Below are positions 11,421-21,603 of a stretch of DNA of 64,000 nt, in pieces; position 1 is the stretch's first letter; each line of letters starts with the position of its first letter. The translations under genes were made by a program, and so were the position numbers. The notes under the pieces were generated by a model. It did no database searches. It was given only the letters and a program-made list of their open reading frames with translations, and was not told where the DNA came from. Origin of the DNA: Lepas anatifera (lineage: Eukaryota > Arthropoda > Thecostraca > Lepadidae); NCBI GenBank assembly GCA_034440635.1, contig JAOTON010001673.1, positions 621,001 through 685,000 on the forward strand. The letters are read 5' to 3'.

Positions 11421-12662
11421 ATGCGTTTCATTTGGAGGGGGCGTCCGCCAAAAGTTGCTAGAGATGTGCTGTGTCAAGAAGTCAAGAATGGGGGCTTAAA
11501 CTGTCCAAAAGTGATAAATCTTTATAAAGGGCTGCGTTGCTCTTGGATGGGCAGACTATTGAGGAATATGGATATAGGGTTCGCTAAAATTTTTCAGAAA
11601 AGGATTTGTGTTAAGTTAGAGCACATATTGCATATGAATTACAATTTTGCGTGGGTTAAAGACAGAAGAGTAGCTGCGTTTTACAAAGAGATGTTAGGTT
11701 GGCTTAGAGAAGCGGTCCCCATCAAAGAACCTACTTGTGGAAAGGAAGTTCGTGAACAAATAATGTGGAATAATGAAGCTATTCTGGTGGAAGGGAAAAT
11801 TATTTTCAATGCTGCATTGTACGAAAAGATTATATTGTTCCTTGATGCATTCTTTAATCATGAGGGACGAATCTTGGATTATAATTCGTTTAAGGAAAGC
11901 AATAACATGACACGGTTGGATCCTCTTGTTTATATGGGCTGTTGCCGGGCCATTCCTGCGATATGGAGACGGATTGCCGTTGGCAGTGAAGCACTAACCG
12001 TTCAGGAGAAGGTACTTGGCCGTGGCATAGAAGTGAAAGGAAAAGTTGTCCTGGTTCAGTGGATTAAAGTTAAATATTTTTCAAACCAATTTCTAAAGGA
12101 GATAACTCCCAGAGCGCAAATAAACTGGATAGACGAAGGAGTTGAATACGGAGAAAACTGGTGTAAAGTATACTTACTTCATAGGTTTTTTCCAACTCGA
12201 AGATTCTTGTGCATACGAAATGTGATAGATGATCCATTCTGTAATAGGTGCGGTAATATAGAGACAATGGAGCATCTCTTCGTAGAGTGTGGAGAGGTTA
12301 GAGGATTTCGGGATGATCTAGTTAGAAAAATTAACCCAAAGCTTGCCACAACAAAACAGTTCTCTGGCACTGTTACAAACATTCTCTTTGGATCATTGGA
12401 AACATTGAATGTTGTCAATCTTATAGTCTTGGCTGCAAAACAGTTTATTGTGAATCAGAGGTTTAAGGATGAAGAAATAAAGATGGGAGTCTTTTCGAAA
12501 TTTCTGGAAAAAAATTTCAAATGGAACGGTGCATTGCAAAGAAGGACAGAAGAATTGACAGGTTTAAAGAGAGATGACTACCATTCATCAATGAACATTT
12601 TGAGCTTTCCATTTAGTTCGCATAATCTGGACCCACTTCGGCGAGCTGCATGCGGTGAATGA
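11421..12662 (+). pseudogene. LINE ORF2: C-terminal region with zinc knuckle
   Basis: A 413-codon open frame begins MRFIWRGRPPKVARDVL, the usual post-RT thumb block of L1-like elements. Near 12238-12295 it carries CNRCGNIETMEHLFVEC, a C-x2-C...H...C knuckle typical of L1/Tx1 ORF2 C-termini. It ends at TGA 12660-12662, taken as the end of ORF2. Confidence 0.75.
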
Positions 12663-12753
12663 GGTTGTGATGCGAAGCAGTGATGGATCCAAGGGGGACC
12701 CAGGGGGCCCGGCCCCTCCCCCTTAGCTCCAAAGCGCCTCAGCATAGCTTAGC

Positions 12754-12784
12754 TCATATCGGGCGCCGAAGGCGCCCGATATGA
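12754..12784 (+). repeat. Perfect 14-bp-stem hairpin after LINE ORF2
   Basis: TCATATCGGGCGCC, loop GAA, then its exact reverse complement. It lies 92 bases after the ORF2 stop, where 3' UTR recognition hairpins of LINEs occur. Function is inferred only from position. Confidence 0.6.
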
Positions 12785-12879
12785 GCGGCGCGCCTGTATC
12801 CATGTCGTGCGCCAAGGTGGTAGATACCACTTATTCCACTTGAATTAATACATATCTTTAAAACCATGGCAAAGCGCCC

Positions 12880-13450
12880 CTGCCCAAACACTAGACGCCT
12901 TTACTAGTCTTTTGCGCCCCCAGTAAAATGTTGAAGATGAAATTTAGAAAGCTAACAAAAGCGCCCCGGCAAAGAAAAGGCGCCACTGGATAGCAAGATT
13001 GCGCCATGGGGAACTAATGCGCCCCTAGGTAGCCTAGGCGCCCCCTAGATGAAGCGCCCCTGAGTAGCCTAGGTGCCCCCTGGATGAAGCGCCCTACGGA
13101 TATCATATGCGCCCTTTGGCTAGGAAAGGCGCCCCTGGGCAGCAAAGGCAAATCCTGGTAACATAGGTGCCCTGAACAGCATAAGCGCCCCTTAAATAGA
13201 AATAGGCGCATTAGGAAAATAAAATGCTCACCTTGGGTAGAAAAAGGCGCCCTTTGATAGCCTAGGCGCCCACTGGAAAAAAGCGCCCTACGGATGTCAT
13301 ATGCACCCTTGGATAGTAAAGGCGCCCCTGGACAGCAAAGACAACTCTGGATAACACAAGTGCTGTGGACAGCAAAGGCGCCCCTGGGTAGCAAAGGCAC
13401 CCCTTCGGTAGAAAAGCCGCCTTTGGATAACCTAGGCGCCCCCTGGATAT
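12880..13450. repeat. Degenerate GGCGCCCC minisatellite
   Basis: Irregular repeats of roughly 25-30 bp built on GGCGCCCCTGGGTAGC and AAAGGCGCCCC variants, with heavy length variation. Open frames on the minus strand here are by-products. The same motif in inverse orientation occurs at 60255-60375. Confidence 0.6.
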
Positions 13451-13707
13451 ACTAGGTGATACATGTATCATACAGCTATACTAGGTACAGCTGTGATAGC
13501 TGTATACTACTGGGTGGGGCACTCATGAGAACTTCACTGCTGGCAACGTTGAGTTGGGTGGCCATATGAAGTCGGTGGGGGGGGGGATTCATGGACCGTG
13601 TTGTGCGTGCTGGCGTTTACCGGAGGACTCCCTCTGCACTTTCAGAAAAGGGAGATCCGATCTAGATCGGCAACAATGCGGTAAAACATAATGGAAAACG
13701 TGTTCTT

Positions 13708-13960
13708 GAAGTCGACTTAATGGGGATAGGTAACTTCAAATAAGCCATAACTTGCTTTGTTTGGGACATATAGCTTATCTATTGCAGCTAATTACCATGA
13801 TTAGTTTAATGATATGAAATTACGCTCTAGTCTAACTGAAAACATGTTCATTAAAATCCTTACAGTCGACTTAGTGGGGGTAGGTATCTTCAAATTAGTC
13901 GTAGCTGGCTTTGACCGGGGGATATAGCAACTCTATTGCAGCATATTGATATAATTTGTT
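13708..13960 (+). repeat. GTCGACTTA-TTGCAGC repeat, copies 1 and 2
   Basis: Two related blocks of about 90 bp (13708-13795 and 13864-13955) start GTCGACTTA, pass through GGTA.CTTCAAAT and end TATTGCAGC. A third copy lies at 14842-14922. No coding potential is visible. Confidence 0.6.
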
Positions 13961-14053
13961 TAATTAGGTAAAATTAGATAATTATCGCTTTGAAAATATT
14001 TTACATGAAATGCTGATTGATAGGTTTTGGAGTGCTGCGGCGAGGCGCATGAG

Positions 14054-14399
14054 GTCTGGCTACACTATGTTCGAGTTCGAGGTCTGGATACCCTATGTTC
14101 GAGGTCTGGCGACACTATGTTCGAGTTCGAGGTCTGGCGACACTATGTTCGAGTTCGAGGTCTGGCTACACTATGTTCGAGTTCGAGGTCTGGATACACT
14201 CTGTTCGAGTTCGAGGTCTGGCGACACTATGTTCGAGTTCGATTTCTGGCTACACTATGTTCGAGTTCGAGGTCTGGCGACACTATGTTTGAGTTCGAGG
14301 TCTGGCGACACTATGTTCGAGTTCGAGGTCTGGCTACACTATGTTAGAGTTCGAGGTCTGGCGACACTATGTTCGAGTTCGAGGTCTGGCGACACTATT
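14054..14399 (+). repeat. 28-bp minisatellite, main block
   Basis: About twelve copies of a 28-bp unit containing GAGTTCGAGGTCTGG and C(G/T)ACACTATGTTC, mostly differing at GGCTACAC/GGCGACAC/GGATACAC. It is interrupted after 14399 by a foldback element and resumes at 14669-14706. Confidence 0.85.
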
Positions 14400-14432
14400 C
14401 TTTAAATGCCATAATGTGGAGTCGATTTTCGT

Positions 14433-14668
14433 AGGATCTGGTTCGGACTTCCTCCACAAGAATATATGGGGGTCGGAGCTTTCGTACTGTATTACAGTGC
14501 TTCGTTAGCGATGATCGTTCGGAATATAAGGTGGATAAAAAGACACCTTTTTATCCCCCTTTTTATCCCTCTTATATTCCGAACGATCATCGCTGACGAA
14601 GCACTGTAATACAGTACGAAAGCTCCGACCCCAATATCTTCTTGTGGATAAAGTCCGAACGAGATCCT
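14433..14668. mobile_element. Foldback element inserted in the 28-bp minisatellite
   Basis: Near-perfect inverted arms (about 14433-14545 and 14553-14668) run from AGGATCTGGTTCGGACTT to AAGTCCGAACGAGATCCT and meet at a short AT-rich centre with CCTTTTTATCC. Arm length is about 110 bp. Minisatellite sequence lies on both sides (to 14399 and from 14669). No target duplication could be defined, and 14400-14432 is unassigned. Confidence 0.75.
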
Positions 14669-14706
14669 GGCGACACTATGTTCGAGTTCGAGGTCTGGCG
14701 ACGCTA
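14669..14706 (+). repeat. 28-bp minisatellite, distal block
   Basis: One complete and one partial unit (GGCGACACTATGTTCGAG, then GGTCTGGCGAC), identical in type to the block ending at 14399. This shows the foldback element split the array. Confidence 0.8.
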
Positions 14707-14841
14707 TGACTGATAATTTTTATGTTTACTACATGATCCTGATGAAGGGCTGTGCCCGAATATACAATCTTCAGTGTTTTTTTTACACCCGGATTCTAGA
14801 GGACAGGCCAGTGAACACCTCATCAACTGAAACGCTTATTG

Positions 14842-14922
14842 TCGACTTAGTTGGGGTAGGTAGCTTCAAGTTAGCCATAACTGGCTTTGTTTGGGAAATA
14901 CAACAACTCTATTGCAGCTCGG
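14842..14922 (+). repeat. GTCGACTTA-TTGCAGC repeat, copy 3
   Basis: GTCGACTTAGTTGGGGTAGG to CTATTGCAGC, matching the pair at 13708-13960. Confidence 0.6.
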
Positions 14923-15114
14923 TAAGTTGGTTATTTTAATTATGTGGTGCTGATGAATTTCCAACTAATAAGTTATTTCCATTTTTGGTGTTTTTATTTT
15001 ATTTTGTATTATTTTTACTTTATCTTATTTTTCATTTTTAGGTATGATCAAATGCCATCGAATAAGCCTAGTATCCGCTTTGTAACAGCTGAATTGCAAA
15101 AGCTGACTCCCTGC

Positions 15115-16040
15115 TCCCTACCTCTACTCCGCGCCACCCTCGTCCTGGTGGGGGTGTTTGAACACCCCCTCGAACTCGGCCCTATGCGGCATAGCGAAAA
15201 AAACACGACTGCTGGTGGATAGCTCATACAAATTCACGAAGAAACTATATTAGTCGCTTTTTGGCTTAAGTCGATATTGAGGTCATGGCCAAAGGTCAAA
15301 GGCGACATTTTGAGTAGTTTTTGGCCTCTAGCATCGGACAGATTTTAGTTAGAATCAATTTTTAGGCATAATTCGCTTTCTCTCGTCACGCCGAATCGAA
15401 TTATGTATAATCTGACCATACTAGGTCAAAACACAAAAATGACCTGACCTCAGGTCAGTTCAAGGTCACTTTTTAACGTAGCATAGTCAATATGCATATC
15501 AATAGACTTGCAATAGCAATCCAAACGCCATGGTATCAAAAAAAAACTATCATGGCATGCAAAGTTATTGACCTAAGTCTCAAAACTGCTTGAGTAGCCC
15601 CAGGTGACCTCTCAGAGATCACAGGTCAAAAATTGCAATATGAACCTGGAAAGGGGCCCATGATTCTACGATTTGGAGAATATGAAGGTATTCTCAGCTG
15701 TATCTACACAAATACAACCCAATTTCTGCTTTTCCCATGCATTTCCAACGGAGAGGTCATGATCCGTCCTTGACCTTAGGTCATCGATGCAAAAAATCCC
15801 GGAATATATTTTTAGCACTCGATGGGCCCATTATGTACCTTAAACATTTTTGGAGGTGAGGTCAGTTGACCTGCACTGGTGACCTGACCTGAGATGACCC
15901 AACCTTAAAAATGTGGGAAATTGCGGAACTGATCAAGGATAAGGTGTGACAAGTACGGCGGCGCTTAGCGCCGCCGCTTTTTCATCCGGCCGGAAAAAAA
16001 CACCCAGGGGGTGTTCAAACACCCCCACCGCACAATGGGG
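15115..16040. mobile_element. AGGTCA-rich element with palindromic ends, copy 2
   Basis: The left end (about 15131-15172) has GGTGGGGGTGTTTGAACACC. The right end (about 16005-16035) has the reverse arrangement, GGGGGTGTTCAAACACCCCC. The interior (15280-15900) has many AGGTCA half-sites, including TGACCTGACCTCAGGTCA at about 15440, and a GGCGGCGC hairpin at 15958-15976. Internal and terminal blocks align with the element at 647-2064, but the palindrome core differs (TTTGAA here, ATCGAT there). No TTAA flank was found. Confidence 0.5.
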
Positions 16041-17963
16041 CCAATCCATGATGTAGCATACCAAAATTCATGTTGGTCACATTCTTCATTCGCCCTAAAA
16101 TACGGCTCAAACGAGAGGTAATTGTCCATATTTTTTTCTAGTCTAGAATTTTTTTGGGAAATAATGTTGCAGGTCGCATATATACCACCGTGGACATAGG
16201 TTTCTAGTGAGGGCTGAATGTTTCGCCAGGTCTGCCATATATCATACTGCAAGAGAATGATGAAATCATACGTAGTTAAGGGTCAAATTGGAAATATCGA
16301 TGGACCGTAGCTAGCAGTGTGAAGTGTATACAAGGCATCTAACGCGTACATAATGTACCTATTACTGTCTTATGGGAGAAATATAATCATTTTTTACTAA
16401 TGTCAGGTCTGTAAAAAATTAATATGACTTCCTCATAAACATGGAGTGAAACTAAAAGTCTCATGAGGTCCCACGGATATTGTAGTATCCACTCATTCTG
16501 CAATGCTTTCTCTATCGGGAATGGGAACGTTTAGCTGCGCGAACCTGCGCCATTTTCAATGATCGCACTTTGTAGTTGACACCACGGCGCTCCGCTGTGG
16601 CCGCGGCACCCTGACGCTGGACCTACTCTGTTTCAATATATAACTGCTGTTTGTTAAGAAGTGACTTCGTATTGTATGTGCTTTCAAGCTAATGTAGATT
16701 TTAGGTATCCTAAAAGCATATGCAATCCTAAAAAGATGTGTTGGTTTTTTCTAGTTGTGTGTGAGCATTGGATCATGAGATAAAGACAGAGGAATTCGGT
16801 GTCAAACTTAAGTCCCGTGGACGTAGATGGAAATGACGGCTTACATTTTGAATGGGCCGATGAGGCCAGTGGTGAATCCAGACGAAATTGTGAAAGAAGA
16901 AGGGGAAAATTTGTCAAAGTTGTGAATGCAATGTTTTTAATAAAAAAATAAGCCAAAAAGAGGTGAGATTGCCGGTTGAGAGTAAATAAAGGATCGAGAG
17001 CCCTGTGTCGCGTGCGGTTTAACAAGTTGCGTATGAAGTGTGTTTCATGTATGATTATGTTTCCGGGGCCGTGTGTATATGTACTACTCACCAGATGTGT
17101 TCTTCACTATGCTGCGCTATACTATACTGCGCGCTCGTTTCCCAAAAAAAGTTCCATCCGGTTCACTTGAGGTCTACTTTGGTAGACTTTTTAATGTTAA
17201 GACGATTTTATTCTTTCCAGTTTTGACTAGAGAAAGCTGTTATAAGGATCAATGCAATGACGCACCTGTGCGGTAGGCTGTGGGCCGTAAGCTCCCGAAA
17301 TGTACGAACCCCTTGAGCAGATGTATAGCCGGAGGCTGCGCAAGCTGCCACCTGGTAGCCCCCACCCTCGAGATAAATTCCCGGATCCGTCACTGGCTAA
17401 ATGGGCTTTTATGATTGACGTTTTTAGTGTTACAAGGTACCTATCGGTCGTCGTTTCCATAAGTGTTTAAATTCGAATTACTTGGAGTGTATTCGGATCG
17501 ATCTTTTTACTTTTATGACAATTATTTTTTCGTTGTGTTTTGTTTAGATCCTATTGCGGGGAGGGGGCGCAGATTGTCGCATCCTTGACGGAGGAGGGGC
17601 GGGGGAGGGGTGGGAGGCTATATTTCAGGACGCACCATCGACCATTCAGGAGGGCGCCGGGAGTCGGTCGGGGAAGGTGCGTGTCCCACTTGAATCCCCT
17701 TGGATCCGCCAATGGAAGTATTAAAAAGAGCCTAAATTTGCTTAGCTGCGAGCATAATCAAGTTTTGACTATATTCTCAAAATGTTGTATCCACCACCTG
17801 TCGTTAAACAGTGGCTACGAGTTTTGTCGTGTCAGATAGTGAATCGGTCCCATTGTGCATCGGGGCGGTCAACCCATTTGGACAAGCGTGATAGCGGGAT
17901 TTTCTGGCACATGTAGCTGGTGTAAAAGCCGAACGAACTAGTTTTTGTGTAAGGTAGGGCCAC
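16041..17963. other. No gene recognised; fragments of CAGTGGCG-type ends
   Basis: Isolated termini resembling hAT family A ends are present: CAGTGGTGAATCCAG at 16867, GGATCCGTCACTG at 17383-17395, and GGATCCGCCAATG at 17702-17714. The 8-bp flanks tested for the 16867/17395 pair do not match, so no complete element is claimed. Confidence 0.4.
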
Positions 17964-17967
17964 TTAA

Positions 17968-18418
17968 AGGGAATGTGGCACCATGGTCGAATCCTGGAAT
18001 TTAGTGAAATTAGGCGTACTTTTAGCCAAAAATAATGAAACCACTTATGATTTCTCTGAAAAAAATGTTCAATAAGCTCAGTATTTTGTTTTTAAAAATA
18101 CTCCTCTAGGAAAATAAATAAAAATCTGCCTGTGGATGATGTCATGATCTGGCAACCACTACCATACTTGAAATGCCTCAAGGGCTTCGACTGGCTGATG
18201 CTCATCGTGACGTCAGCATATGTCGTCACACCGGCAGCTCACAACAATGGCCGCCCGGCGGGGGCTGATGAGGGGGGTGGTGTCAGGTAGGTTTTAGCTT
18301 TTTTCTACGGAAATATCGAGTTCCAAGACAAATGATATATGGAGTACCGGGTTTTCCGACTTGCTTTACAACTTGGCGTTCTCAGTTAAAATCACGTTAT
18401 GAAGGTGTCACATTCCCT
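17968..18418 (+). mobile_element. TTAA-flanked MITE, family B, copy 1 (451 bp)
   Basis: Flanked by TTAA at 17964-17967 and 18419-18422. Terminal inverted repeats are AGGGAATGTGGCACC and GGTGTCACATTCCCT. No coding potential. Copies at 22359 (same orientation) and 61210 (inverted, also 451 bp) define the family. TTAA target use suggests piggyBac or Kolobok mobilisation, by inference. Confidence 0.85.
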
Positions 18419-18422
18419 TTAA

Positions 18423-20060
18423 CCATGCATATGAAGTTTTATTTACGTGCATATGAAGTTTTATTCTTTTGGTTATCTCATTTACGCGCCTAGATATTTT
18501 TGTTCATTTTTGTAAGGTAAATGCATATATACATGGTTATTTGGGTTGTGTTTGTGTTTGAAATCTCTTGGATGCTTGATAATGCCGGACGATTTTAGTG
18601 CCCTATCCATCTTGGATATCTATCTTGGAGGAAATGGTTTTTGTTTTTCGTCAAACTCTGATCTGCGGCTTTCCTTGACGAAGAAATATTGAAGCCGTGA
18701 CCTAAAGCTCAGTGTGTGAACATTATCGAAAGTGGAAGAACTATGGCATGAATTTGATGAAATATTAATGCTTCTGCTGTCATTCTCGTCCACTGTTTTC
18801 TGTACAATTTCGGTGCTCACTGGACTTACTGTGTTATTCGGGACCTCTGACAAGTCTTGTTCCTAGTTATCACTCCCTTCCCAAAACCCAAAACCTTCAC
18901 CCTCTGACTTGTCCCCAGCCAAGAAGAAAGTGTGAGTATTACTTATCAATGTGCTGACTTAAATCAACGGCGAACTATTTTCTGAACGATCGGCGAAAAC
19001 GGACACATGCCTAGGCATAAAAAAGAAAGAGCTTGATTTGCTGTTAACACAAAGTTTTTCTGAGCTATGTGTGTTGCAAATTTTACTTTATACCGGCTCT
19101 ACAGCTTCAGAATTATTAACCTATGTTTTGAAGGTGAAAACTGTGTGGTCTCCGGGCAGTGGCGGACACAGGGGGTTGGGAGGTGGAGTCAGGTGAATTC
19201 AAGCCGTCCCCGAAATGCCAGGGCCTGCAATCAATGGATAGCCCATAGGCAGTTCCGAGGCAATGGCGGGGAGGCTCGAGCCCCCTACCCCCCCCAATGA
19301 AGTCTGTGGTTCGCTGCACACAAGATTCGTCTTGTTTGCTTGAAAGGAAAAATGGCGCCTTCATAAGATTTGAACGGAGCGGTCAGTCGCGTACATATAC
19401 AAAAAAGCTGGCTTCATATTGCGTTTATCTTAGAACCTTTTTTGCGGAAAATAAGCAGCGTTTCATAGTGTTACTGCTGTCCGAGTGCGTTGACATATGA
19501 TGCTAAGGCCTGCCTCCCTATGGAACTAGTGGTTGGTGAGGGCTGTGTAGGCTTGCTTGGAGTGCCACCAAACGCAGTTTAGGTTCCATCGGGTCGATGC
19601 CTGCTCCAAGTTTACGCTGCTCCCCGCAAATGTTGAGTGTGCTGGGACAAAAAGAATGAAAAATCCACCCTTTTCCGGTCAGCTCTATCATATGGTTGAT
19701 GAGTCCAGTGCCCCTCATAAGTGCGGGACGTTCGCTCTAACCGTATTTTTGGAGGGCAGGTGCCCGCTCGGTGTGTGCTGCTGTTGTTTTTTTCAAAGGA
19801 GGGAGCCGAGGTTTCTGTCCCGCCCTGCTCTGCTATGTCCCTCCAAATCGACCGAATGCCACCCTCGTTTAGCCGATTTTGGCCGGGTTTGTTAAAAGGC
19901 ACTGTTTTACATGGCTGTACATGGGGTGTCCTTTCCCTACGCTGGGATAGGACTCACCGTGGACGAAACCTGCTCCGAAATACTGACAGATACTGGCAGT
20001 AATACTGACTGACTCAATACTGACAGAGAAATGAATTTCGAAGCGTACCGACAGAAGACT
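18423..20060. other. No gene recognised
   Basis: A lone CAGTGGCGGACACAG terminus lies at 19157. NCAPH2 N-terminal exons were looked for here without success. Short open frames are unlike known proteins. Confidence 0.4.
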
Positions 20061-20535
20061 GGGTTTGCGTGGGGTGCCGTTTTCCGGTGGTTGCCCGGTT
20101 TGCGTGGGGGTGCCGTTTTTCGGTGGGTGCCCGGTTTGCGTGGGGGTGCCGTTTTCCGGTGGGTGCCCGGTTTGCGTGGGGGTGCCGTTTTCCGGTGGTT
20201 GCCCGGTTTGCGTGGGGGTGCCGTTTTCCGGTGGGTGCCCGGTTTGCGTGGGGGTGCCGTTTTCCAGTGGGTGCCCGGTTTGCGTGGGAGTGCCGTTTTC
20301 CGGTGGGTGCCCGGTTTGCGTGGGGGTGCCGTTTTCCGGTGGTTGCCCGGTTTGCGTGGCGGTGCCATTTCCCGGTGGGTGCCCGGTTTGCGTGGGGGTG
20401 CCGTTTTCCGGTGGGTGCCCGGTTTTCGTGGGGGTGCCGATTTCCGGTGGGTGGCCGGTTTGCGTGGGGGTGCCGTTTTCCGGTGGTTGCCCGGTTTCCG
20501 TGGGGGTGCCGTTTTCCGGTGGGTGCCCGGTTTGA
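20061..20535 (+). repeat. 36-bp minisatellite next to an NCAPH2 exon
   Basis: About thirteen units of 36 bp containing GGTGCCGTTTTCCGGTGGG and CCCGGTTTGCGTGGG, 90-100% alike. Because 36 is a multiple of three and the unit is stop-poor, several frames on both strands stay open; these are not genes. The array ends about 25 bases before the acceptor of the exon at 20561. Confidence 0.9.
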
Positions 20536-20560
20536 GACCGTTTCACCCCGTCACCGACAG

Positions 20561-20652
20561 AGCGGCGGCCAAGCAAGGCGCCAAGGGCAAGAAGGGCGCG
20601 GCCGACCCCAACGAGACGATCGGCTTCCTGCCCATGGATGACATCCCTCTCT
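20561..20652 (+). CDS. NCAPH2: NCAPH2 exon (first one recognised)
   Basis: Acceptor ACCGACAG, donor GTGAGT. Encodes (R)AAAKQGAKGKKG...NETIGFLPMDDIPL, aligning with the human segment from KRRAKQL to LDDFP. The first base completes an Arg codon begun in an unseen upstream exon. Confidence 0.8.
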
Positions 20653-21539
20653 GTGAGTGGTGTGCTGTGAAAGGATCTCTCCCCTGTGTTTAGGAAGAGT
20701 GCTTCTGTCTGCCCCTAAACATTACTGTGTATTGTTTTTCCCTGTTACAATTGGGCCAGTGAATCTTGTTTCTGTAAAAATGAAGTATTATAAGAATATT
20801 TGGGGGAAGTGAGGGCTGTGTGTCTGATGTCTATTGTTTCGCGATATTCTGTGCAGTGAAATTTTCCGGGATAAAGAAGTGGTACGAATTTAGAATTTGA
20901 CCAAATGCTGTCCCTGAACATGTTCCGTTTTGGAAAGAGCATTTTTGCTATCAGTGCAGTCTCGGGACTGCAATCAGCGGCGAAGTAGGCACACAAATCC
21001 CCCCGCTTAACTGTCAGCTCCTCACTGCCAGCTCTCACTTCAGGTAAGAAGCAGGTGAAGGAAGACATCGAGTGCAAGCTGACGGTGAAGCTGATGCCGG
21101 TGACGCCGGTGTGTCTGGTAGACAAGGACAAGACGTTGAAGGCGGTGCCGCTGCTCTCCACCAGCGGCGACCTGCTCGGCAACAAGCACGACTACCGGTC
21201 TGTCCGCTGCGCCCGCCTGGCTAAATGTGACACGTGGCCTTATGTACGCTGGCTTGTCGACGGCACATGACAGTCTGAATGGTCGACAGCGTCTCAAACC
21301 CTGTTGACATTTGAGGAAGCTTACCAAGAAAATAGATCGGGAGTAAATAGTTTTCTTGCTAGGCTGCATGTACAGCTGACTGGTCCAAAAAAGGAAACCT
21401 TGCTCCTCAGGGCTATTGTTGTTTCGTTCGTAGTTTACATTAAACCCACCAAATTTCATGTCAATACTCTTTTATTCATTGTCCGTGCCCTGGCCAACAA
21501 TTCTGCATTATTGACTCATCGATAGACCTTCGCCTCAAG

Positions 21540-21603
<64 letters not shown>

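Larger units (their letters stand above)
8839..12662 (+). mobile_element. L1-like non-LTR retrotransposon, ORF2 region, inactive
   Basis: One degraded ORF2 is spread over five open segments: endonuclease 8839-9099 and 9166-9930, linker 9935-10261, reverse transcriptase 10495-11388, and C-terminal part 11421-12662. Domain order (APE endonuclease, RT, CCHC-type C-terminus) and the wording of the RT blocks fit the L1/Tx1 group better than RTE or CR1. At least four frame breaks or stops inactivate it. No poly(A) tail is obvious. A perfect hairpin follows at 12754-12784. Confidence 0.8.

Noticed and set aside
13014..13471. Minus-strand ORF of 128 codons with repeated SRGRLGY-like motif
   Set aside because: By-product of the GGCGCCCC minisatellite.
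16867..17395. Complete hAT family A element
   Set aside because: The ends resemble the family but the 8-bp flanks (GATGAGGC and GCTAAATG) do not match, and the interior is unlike the family.
18905..18950. Tiny NCAPH2 exon (CCCCAG / AAGAAGAAAGT / GTGAGT)
   Set aside because: It would be about 14 bases long and gives no convincing match; likely chance splice-like sites.
20031..20693. Gly/Val/Arg-rich repeat protein fused to the 20.6-kb exon
   Set aside because: The frame runs through a minisatellite. The homologous protein starts after the acceptor at 20560, and human NCAPH2 has no such repeats.
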